64,000 bases of DNA. Source: an uncultured Glaciecola sp. (GTDB lineage: Bacteria > Pseudomonadota > Gammaproteobacteria > Enterobacterales > Alteromonadaceae). Position numbers and translations under genes: made by a program. The notes under the pieces are model-generated. The model was not told the DNA's origin. It searched no databases and saw only the letters and a program-made list of their open reading frames with translations. The first letter of the stretch is position 1, and every line of letters starts with the position of its first letter. The DNA lies in contig CAKZLI010000003.1 of the NCBI GenBank assembly GCA_937125395.1, positions 1 to 64,000 on the forward strand. The letters are read 5' to 3'. Below are positions 58,850 through 64,000 of this stretch, piece by piece.

Positions 58850-59428
58850 TTAGTAATATGAATGCTCACCAGCGGCATGCTCAGTCGCATCACGTACGCC
58901 AGTTAACTCACCGCTAAATTGTTCTAGCATTTGCTTTTCGATGCCGTCTTTTAACGTCACATCCACCATTGAACACCCATTACAACCACCACCAAACTGC
59001 AATATAGCGATACCATCGTCAGTAATACTTGTTAAGGTTACCTGACCATTATGGTTAGCTAACTGAGGGTTTATCTCAGTTTGGATCAAGTATTCAACAC
59101 GCTCGATCAATGGCGCATCATCTGAGATTTTACGCGCTTTTGCGTTGGGGGCTTTAAGCGTCAATTGTGACCCCATTTGGTCGGTCACAAAATCAATCTG
59201 AGCTTCTTCCAAGAACGGAGCAGACTCTTGGTCTACAACAGCATCAAATCCCTTGAACGGTAAACGAATATCCGTTGCTTCAACGGCGTCTTGAGTACAA
59301 TACGACACACCACACTCGGCAGTAGTAGTACCTGGATTGACAACAAATACCCGTATATTGGTATTATCTTCTTGGTTTTTAAGTAATTTAACAAAATGCT
59401 CTTGAGCAGTGTCAGAAATATTAATCAT
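58850..59428 (-). CDS. nfuA: Fe-S cluster carrier NfuA
   Basis: The 192-residue protein has an N-terminal degenerate A-type domain (residues 1-95) and a C-terminal Nfu domain with the CxxC cluster site in [15 protein letters not shown]. It carries 4Fe-4S clusters to target enzymes under iron limitation or oxidative stress. In E. coli nfuA follows bioH and gntX (comF); here a large M14 peptidase gene lies between comF and nfuA. An IscR type 1 site is found 59 bp upstream of the start. Confidence 0.95.
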   Translation of the reverse strand: MINISDTAQEHFVKLLKNQEDNTNIRVFVVNPGTTTAECGVSYCTQDAVEATDIRLPFKGFDAVVDQESAPFLEEAQIDFVTDQMGSQLTLKAPNAKARKISDDAPLIERVEYLIQTEINPQLANHNGQVTLTSITDDGIAILQFGGGCNGCSMVDVTLKDGIEKQMLEQFSGELTGVRDATEHAAGEHSYY

Positions 59429-59486
59429 AGGTTGCTTCCTGTATTAACCTAAACGTCAGGGCTATATACTTATTATGATAGCATTC

Positions 59487-59511
59487 TTACCCGACTAAAA
59501 CAGTCAGGTAT
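59487..59511 (-). promoter_or_regulatory. IscR type 1 binding site upstream of nfuA
   Basis: The 25-bp stretch matches the published IscR type 1 consensus (ATASYYGACT, RWWWY, AGTCRRSTAT) at 24 of 25 positions by eye. The inner arms are CGACT and AGTC with AT-rich centre AAAA. It should place nfuA under Fe-S-dependent IscR repression. Confidence 0.8.
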
Positions 59512-59613
59512 TCATAACTTTTTTGTATAAATTACGTTTAAATTGCAAATCTGTCAGTTTTTAATGACAATAGCGTATTAATTGGCATACACATTTATTA
59601 TCACGGAGTATTT

Positions 59614-62319
59614 ATGGTCGGACAACAGCGTTGGTATCAAGGTCATTTTAGTGCAATATGTTTCACTCTAGCGAGCATGTATTTTATTGTTATTGCTCCG
59701 GTTTCTGCGGCAACGAGCTTAGTATTGCCGGCACAGCAGACATTTTCTTCAGGCAATCCGCATCAAGTTATGCTTGCCCAAAGTGATCTTGATTACTTGC
59801 CCACTAATGTCACTTACAATCCGGCTATTCCGACACCTGCTTCTGTCTTAGGTTATCCCGTTGGCACTTGGCATGTGCGCCATGATCAGCTTGTTACTTA
59901 CATGAAAGCACTTGCGGCGGCATCAGATCGGGTGACGCTTGAAGTGACTGGTCACACGCATGAAGACCGTGAGTTATTATTACTGACGATATCCTCATCC
60001 ACCAATCAGCAAAACATAGCAACAATCAAAGCAGACCATCAAGCCACCATTCAAACGGGCAAAACGCCTAATGCATCGGCTCCATTAGTGATGTATATGG
60101 GTTACTCGGTGCATGGTAATGAGCCATCAGGCAGTAATGCTTCGCTATTGATTGCGTATTATTTGGCTGCAGGGCAAGGTGCCGCGGTAGATGATTTGTT
60201 AAATAATGCCTTGGTGTTACTCGATCCCTCCCTTAACCCTGATGGCTTATCCCGGTTTGCACAATGGGCTAACATGCATAAAGGTAAGCATCCATCTGCA
60301 CAAGGCGAACACCGTGAACATTCAGAGCGCTTTCCAAGTGGCCGTACCAATCATTATTGGTTTGATTTGAATCGTGATTGGGTATTGCTGACTCACCCTG
60401 AGTCGCGTGCACGGATTAAGCAATTTCATGCATGGCGTCCGCATGTATTGACGGATTTTCATGAAATGGGCACTGATTCCACGTACTTTTTTCAGCCTGG
60501 TGTGCCTTCGCGTAAAAATCCACTCACAGGTGATATGAATGTCGATTTAACCGGTCTGTTGGGGGAATACCATGCTCAAGCGCTTGATTCACAACAACAA
60601 ATGTATTATACCCAAGAAAATTTTGATGATTTTTATTACGGTAAAGGTTCGACCTATCCTGATGCACATGGTTCTGTTGGTATTCTGTTTGAACAGGCCA
60701 GTTCACGTGGTCATTTGCAGCATTCAATTAATGGCCCATTGAGCTTTGCTCAGAGTATTCAAAATCAGGTCACGACCAGTTTTTCGACGTTTAAAGGTGC
60801 AGTGGCGAATAAATCAAAATTCTTGGATCATCACGCAGCCTTTGTGTCAGAAACAAAAGCGTTGCAAGATGATGATAAAGTCGGTGGTTACTTAGTTAAG
60901 TTAAGTCACGATACGCACAAAAATGCGCAGTTTATGGCTAATTTGCAAGCGCATAACATTATTACGCGTTTGTTAGATGACAATGTCACTATTGATAATC
61001 AGCAATATGATCGTGGCGCAGCGATATTTATCCCCACCAATCAACCGCAATATCGATTATTGACGTCGCTATTTTCAACTCGTCAAAATTTTCCAGATAA
61101 TACATTTTATGATGTATCTAATTGGAACATCGCGTTTGCATATAACTTGTCTTATGACACAGTGAATAAACGTGAAGCGAAGCGCATTAATGGTCAATCA
61201 CAAGCGACAAATCAGCTTGCTCAGCAAGATGTCATCAAACATAACAATTCGCTACCAACGCAACATGTTGGCTATGTATTTACTTGGCAAGATACGCATG
61301 CACCGGCTTTATTATATCGATTGTTAGCCCATGATATTCAAGCCCGTATTGCGGCCAAACCGTTTGCGGCAACGACGACTAGTGGCAAGGTACAGCAGTT
61401 TGCAGCAGGGAGTATTGTGATCCCCAAAGGCCTGCGTCACAGGTCAGATTGGGCACAAAAATTAACAGTTATTGCCAATGAGTACGAAATAAAACTCCAC
61501 GCATTAACCAGTGGACTGACCCCTCAAGGTATCGATTTGGGCAGCCCATCGATGGCTGTAGCGCAGTTACCGAATGTGATGATCATGGGTGGATTAGGTG
61601 TATCACAATATGAAGTTGGCGAAATTTGGCACTATTTTGATACCCGTATGAATATGCCTGTTGCGATTGTGGATCAAGATAGATTTAGCCGCGTGAAACT
61701 CGATGAGTTTACGCACATTGTGTTTGCTTCTGGTCGATATAATCAATTATCGGACAAAAACCTATCGCGCATTCGCGCTTGGGTTAAAGCCGGTGGAGTG
61801 GTCATTGGTAGTAAACGTGGTACGCGATTCTTAGCGAATAATGAATTCTTAGAGGCTGACGTATTAGCGACAAATGCCATTGATAATGAATTTGAAACGC
61901 AAGGATTACATTTTGCAGATCAAGGTCAATTGTATGCCAAAAAATTAGTTGCAGGGGCAGCCTATCAAGTCCAAGTTGACCCGACTCACCCATTGTTATT
62001 TGGTGTCCTGGATGCCAAAACTGCCTCAGCATCGAGTGCTCTTTTGCCGATGTTTAAAACCAATAATATGGTATTGAATGCGCACAGCAAGCCATTTATC
62101 GAAGTGGGTAAGTATACGCAGTCTCCTTTATTAGGTGGCTATACTGCGCCAGAGTTACAAACACTGATTGCGGGTAGCTCAGCGATTGTTGCGCATCCAT
62201 ATGGCAAAGGTACGGTGATTGGATTGACGGATAATGTGAATTTTCGTGGCTATTGGCGTGGTACCGAAAAGCTCATGGCGAATGCCGTCTTTATGGCGCC
62301 GTTAATTACCTTACGTTAA
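59614..62319 (+). CDS. Large exported M14-family zinc carboxypeptidase
   Basis: The 901-residue protein has a signal peptide (cleavage after VSAA near residue 33). The M14 domain spans about residues 80-380, with the zinc motif HxxE in GYSVHGNEPSGSN, LNPDGLSRF and a downstream catalytic region with GILFEQASSRG. The remaining 500 residues form C-terminal domains, with a GATase1-like stretch (MGGLGVSQYEVGEIWHYFD ... VKAGGVVIGSKRGTRFL). It likely degrades external or periplasmic peptides. GGAG precedes the ATG. Confidence 0.9.
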   Translation: MVGQQRWYQGHFSAICFTLASMYFIVIAPVSAATSLVLPAQQTFSSGNPHQVMLAQSDLDYLPTNVTYNPAIPTPASVLGYPVGTWHVRHDQLVTYMKALAAASDRVTLEVTGHTHEDRELLLLTISSSTNQQNIATIKADHQATIQTGKTPNASAPLVMYMGYSVHGNEPSGSNASLLIAYYLAAGQGAAVDDLLNNALVLLDPSLNPDGLSRFAQWANMHKGKHPSAQGEHREHSERFPSGRTNHYWFDLNRDWVLLTHPESRARIKQFHAWRPHVLTDFHEMGTDSTYFFQPGVPSRKNPLTGDMNVDLTGLLGEYHAQALDSQQQMYYTQENFDDFYYGKGSTYPDAHGSVGILFEQASSRGHLQHSINGPLSFAQSIQNQVTTSFSTFKGAVANKSKFLDHHAAFVSETKALQDDDKVGGYLVKLSHDTHKNAQFMANLQAHNIITRLLDDNVTIDNQQYDRGAAIFIPTNQPQYRLLTSLFSTRQNFPDNTFYDVSNWNIAFAYNLSYDTVNKREAKRINGQSQATNQLAQQDVIKHNNSLPTQHVGYVFTWQDTHAPALLYRLLAHDIQARIAAKPFAATTTSGKVQQFAAGSIVIPKGLRHRSDWAQKLTVIANEYEIKLHALTSGLTPQGIDLGSPSMAVAQLPNVMIMGGLGVSQYEVGEIWHYFDTRMNMPVAIVDQDRFSRVKLDEFTHIVFASGRYNQLSDKNLSRIRAWVKAGGVVIGSKRGTRFLANNEFLEADVLATNAIDNEFETQGLHFADQGQLYAKKLVAGAAYQVQVDPTHPLLFGVLDAKTASASSALLPMFKTNNMVLNAHSKPFIEVGKYTQSPLLGGYTAPELQTLIAGSSAIVAHPYGKGTVIGLTDNVNFRGYWRGTEKLMANAVFMAPLITLR

Positions 62320-63024
62320 GACACTTAAGCCCATGCACCACACACTGATATGCAGATGTGGTGCTACTTTGTACATGGCGCTACACAGATCGTTTAGGGT
62401 GCTGCCGGTGGTAATGACATCATCAATTAATACCACAGATTGAATTGATGCCAGTGACTTTTGATTGACCCAAAACGCATTGTGAATGTTGCTGCTGCGT
62501 TGCGATTGTGTCAGTTCACTTTGTGGGCGCGTATAGCGGCGTCGCTTGATGGCATTATCTAACATGGGAATGTGAGTATACCGACTAAGAGCTTGTGCAA
62601 TTAACTCTGCTTGATTATAGCCCCGTTGCCAGTGCCGCCGCCAATGCAAAGGCACTGCAATAATATGTTGGGGTAATACTGTCATCCACCGAACACGATA
62701 CAACACAAACCAGCGTGCTAGTAGATCCGCATAATCTTGCTGTCCATGAAACTTTAATGCAGGGATCATAAACGTCAGCGGGTAACGATAGCTATCAAGC
62801 ACCCATAAACTATCAAATTTGGCGTTGAGTAATGCATCATGTTCGATGGGTGTTGTATCTGGTAACAAATTGACCAGGCACAGATCTTGTTGTAGGTGTT
62901 TGGCCAGAACAAAACCGGTATCCGCTGCACATAAATTACAGACCGTCATCGGGCTAGGTTCATGGCACAATATACAATGGTGCCAGATAGTTTTAAATTC
63001 ATTGAGTAATGCGGTTGAGTGAAT
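62311..63024 (-). CDS. comF: ComF-family phosphoribosyltransferase-like protein, probable AUU start
   Basis: The protein has a zinc-ribbon N-terminus and a C-terminal PRTase domain with the PRPP motif VVLIDDVITTGSTL. The only canonical starts are a TTG at 62970 and an ATG further in, and both would delete the first zinc-ribbon cysteine. The reading frame clearly continues upstream as WHHCILCHEPSPMTVCNLC, giving the expected cysteine pairs. The frame is open only to a TAA at about 63040. The only well-placed initiator is ATT at 63024, with GGAGAG four bases upstream, giving 237 residues. comF is associated with DNA uptake. It is divergent from bioH. Confidence 0.85.
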   Translation of the reverse strand: MHSTALLNEFKTIWHHCILCHEPSPMTVCNLCAADTGFVLAKHLQQDLCLVNLLPDTTPIEHDALLNAKFDSLWVLDSYRYPLTFMIPALKFHGQQDYADLLARWFVLYRVRWMTVLPQHIIAVPLHWRRHWQRGYNQAELIAQALSRYTHIPMLDNAIKRRRYTRPQSELTQSQRSSNIHNAFWVNQKSLASIQSVVLIDDVITTGSTLNDLCSAMYKVAPHLHISVWCMGLSVLT

Positions 63025-63073
63025 ACGTCTCTCCGGTATTTACGTTAGTCACGCGATATGAGGCAAAGATAAC

Positions 63074-63850
63074 ATGACCCGAGTATTACAACAGCGGATC
63101 ACGGGTACAGGATTACCGATGGTGTTACTGCACGGCTGGGGATTAAACAGTGGGGTGTTTGATCACCTACTGCCGTTATTGAGTCAACAATACAGTGTGC
63201 ATTTAATTGACCTGCCCGGTTTTGGCGATAACAGTGATATGCCATTAGGACCACTGAGCGATGTGGCCAGATTAATTGCGGCGAACATTCCTGATGGGTC
63301 TATTGTTATAGGTTGGTCGTTAGGCGGGTTAATTGCTCAGCAATTAGCGTTACAGCATCCAGCAGCGGTTAGCCGGCTTGTCACTATCGCCAGTACTCCT
63401 CACTTTATGCAAGATGATGAGGGCTGGTTAGGTATTGCACCCAACGTACTGGGCATGTTTGAGCAGCAACTAGCCCATGATTATAAAAAAACGATCCAGC
63501 GATTCCTGGCCATTCAAGCGATGGGCTCACTCAGTGCAAAGCAGGATATACATGCTATCAAGCACGCAATTGCAGCATATCCTGACCCATGCGAGGCGAG
63601 TTTGTTGACTGGATTACAACTATTGCAAGACGTGGATTTACGCGAACAGATAAGCGCAATTACGCAACCGACTTTACGGTTATACGGGCGCTTAGATGCG
63701 TTAATACCGCACCAAGTTGTCCCTGTTATTGCCGAGTTGCAACCCAAAGCACAGCATGTGGTCATGGAACATGTATCACACGCGCCATTTATCTCAGATA
63801 AAGCAGCGACGTGTGCACATATTTTGTCATTTTTAAGTGCGCATCGATAA
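63074..63850 (+). CDS. bioH: Pimeloyl-ACP methyl ester carboxylesterase
   Basis: This alpha/beta hydrolase removes the methyl group from pimeloyl-ACP methyl ester in biotin synthesis. The 258-residue protein has the oxyanion region LLHGWGLNSGVF, the nucleophile S82 in GWSLGG, the acid in GRLDALIPHQ and the histidine in HVSHAPF. Length matches E. coli BioH (256). It is divergent from comF across 49 bp and convergent with tex. Confidence 0.93.
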   Translation: MTRVLQQRITGTGLPMVLLHGWGLNSGVFDHLLPLLSQQYSVHLIDLPGFGDNSDMPLGPLSDVARLIAANIPDGSIVIGWSLGGLIAQQLALQHPAAVSRLVTIASTPHFMQDDEGWLGIAPNVLGMFEQQLAHDYKKTIQRFLAIQAMGSLSAKQDIHAIKHAIAAYPDPCEASLLTGLQLLQDVDLREQISAITQPTLRLYGRLDALIPHQVVPVIAELQPKAQHVVMEHVSHAPFISDKAATCAHILSFLSAHR

Positions 63851-63861
63851 TCCCGAATCGG

Positions 63862-64000
63862 TTATTTTTTACCTTTAGCAAAAGCCGCTGCAAACGCATC
63901 AGCCATGCCTGCACTGGGGATAGATTGAGGCTTGGTTTTGACCGTGTTTTTGCTAGTTTTCTTAGGGCTAGTACGTGTTGAGGTGTTCGCTTTAGCCTTA
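63862..64000 (-). CDS. tex: C-terminal end of Tex (YhgF) RNA-binding protein, partial
   Basis: The minus-strand frame open to the window edge encodes a lysine/threonine-rich tail followed by MADAFAAAFAKGKK and a stop at 63862. This is typical of the C-terminus of Tex proteins, in which a basic linker precedes a short helix. The place beside bioH fits E. coli-like gene order. Only 45 codons are visible, so the call rests on this tail and synteny. Confidence 0.65.
   Translation of the reverse strand, partial: KAKANTSTRTSPKKTSKNTVKTKPQSIPSAGMADAFAAAFAKGKK

Noticed and set aside
62311..62970. comF starting at TTG 62970
   Set aside because: That start falls between the two cysteines of the first zinc-ribbon pair, and the homologous frame continues upstream.

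Overview
The window reads as chromosome of a marine-type gammaproteobacterium, most like the Alteromonadales (Shewanella, Pseudoalteromonas and Colwellia relatives). This is judged from protein content and gene order: monomeric NADP isocitrate dehydrogenase, an AbgT transporter, divergent ilvC/ilvY and plsB/lexA pairs, an E. coli-like rph-pyrE, an aa3-type cox cluster, and a bioH/comF/nfuA/tex neighbourhood. Base composition is moderate to AT-leaning throughout. I see no rRNA, tRNA, CRISPR array, insertion sequence or prophage.

Layout. 1-10.3 kb: a DUF808 gene cut to its first half, abgT, icd, a SWIM zinc-finger protein, and the homogentisate pathway hmgA-maiA-fahA (tyrosine breakdown to fumarate and acetoacetate). 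10.3-20.1 kb is the most accessory-looking part. It holds a pirin gene interrupted by an in-frame amber codon, a glutathionyl-hydroquinone reductase, a translationally coupled methyltransferase plus HNH nuclease pair, an intact hipBA toxin-antitoxin module with three evenly spaced operators, a mipA/DUF3019/RstA-like/RstB-like envelope-sensing operon, and a decayed second HipBA-type locus. 20.1-36.6 kb is housekeeping and envelope functions: yicC, rph-pyrE-tusA, an exported methyltransferase, a VTT membrane protein, an exported amidohydrolase, DUF1285/DUF3014, an M1 peptidase with a DUF6702 partner, proBA, transporters and a carbonic anhydrase.

37-47.2 kb: branched-chain amino acid genes (ilvC, ilvY, ilvE, ilvA) around comM, then plsB divergent from lexA with two SOS boxes. 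ilvD and ilvGM are not present here. 47.5-56.1 kb: cytochrome c oxidase structural genes (coxB, coxA, coxC) with the assembly set ctaG, surf1, a Sco-like protein, ctaA, ctaB and sco. 56.1-64 kb: polysaccharide deacetylase, MATE exporter, nfuA with an upstream IscR type 1 site, a large M14 peptidase, comF (apparently with an AUU start), bioH, and the 3' end of tex at the right edge.

The best candidates for something unusual are the methyltransferase-HNH pair beside hipBA, the 27-bp-spaced operator array, the HipBA relic, the amber-interrupted pirin and the comF start codon. Nothing in the window proves a wholly new system. The methyltransferase-HNH pair is the only gene set whose joint function I cannot assign.
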